This document shows positions 21,765 through 21,767 of a stretch of 21,767 nt of DNA, piece after piece (the first letter of the stretch is position 1; each line of letters opens with the position of its first letter). The notes beneath the pieces are model-generated. The model saw only the letters and a list, made by a program, of their open reading frames with translations, searched no databases and was not told the DNA's origin. The stretch is taken from NCBI GenBank assembly GCA_047618565.1, contig JBLHKW010000087.1, positions 1 to 21,767 of the forward strand, written 5' to 3'. A program made the position numbers and the translations under genes. The DNA comes from JBLHKW01 sp047618565. Lineage in GTDB: Bacteria > Planctomycetota > UBA1135 > GCA-002686595.

Positions 21765-21767
21765 TGC

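Noticed and set aside
21636..21767. attC-type recombination site from an integron
   Set aside because: The inverted repeat arms lack the RYYYAAC/GTTRRRY core boxes with correct spacing, and there is no integrase or cassette array.

Overview
The window is a GC-rich (roughly two-thirds G+C) bacterial chromosome segment with dense coding, many 1-4 bp gene overlaps and mixed core and accessory functions. The gene mix suggests Planctomycetota or a neighbouring PVC-type or other environmental lineage. It includes a PA14/beta-propeller/3-keto-disaccharide hydrolase (DUF1080) protein, a Gfo/Idh/MocA dehydrogenase beside a TIM-barrel sugar isomerase, a NupG-like MFS permease, a GldG/DUF4340 ABC cluster and an ANKH/MATE-like exporter. 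This is an inference from gene content; there is no rRNA to confirm it.

Layout. (1) 1-1109, plus strand: the 3' part of purQ and a small lipoprotein, closed by a strong bidirectional hairpin terminator. (2) 3869-1202, minus strand: purD, a family-2 glycosyltransferase and a Fur-family regulator, packed 11 and 2 bp apart. (3) 4056-4280, plus strand: tRNA-Pro(UGG) and tRNA-Arg(UCU), both with encoded CCA, followed within about 10-30 bp by a matrixin-like lipoprotein protease. (4) 6764-5406, minus strand: a second, unrelated exported zinc metallopeptidase that meets the first tail-to-tail with 6 bp between stops. (5) 6765-7564: about 800 bp with no convincing gene. (6) 7565-13796, plus strand: a five-gene operon of ABC ATPase, ABC-2 permease, GldG-like auxiliary protein, DUF4340 protein and polytopic ANKH/MATE-like protein. 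(7) 21277-13800, minus strand: a six-gene sugar operon of Gfo/Idh/MocA oxidoreductase, TIM-barrel isomerase, MFS transporter, exported protein of unknown family, exported PA14-propeller-DUF1080 protein and NTF2-like lipoprotein. Its last five genes overlap by 1-4 bp. (8) 21445-21645, plus strand: a 66-residue Cys/His protein, then a long stem-loop at the window edge.

How the genes work together. The sugar operon has the parts expected for oxidative (3-keto) glycoside use: a NAD(P)-dependent sugar dehydrogenase, a metal-dependent sugar isomerase/lyase-type barrel, a permease and an exported 3-keto-glycoside hydrolase. The exact substrate cannot be read from the sequence. The plus-strand ABC operon has the composition of GldA/GldF/GldG-type exporters with a DUF4340 partner, and adds a polytopic exporter-like protein by a 44-nt gene overlap. 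The two operons meet tail-to-tail with only 3 bp between stop codons. I see no CRISPR array, insertion sequence or prophage.
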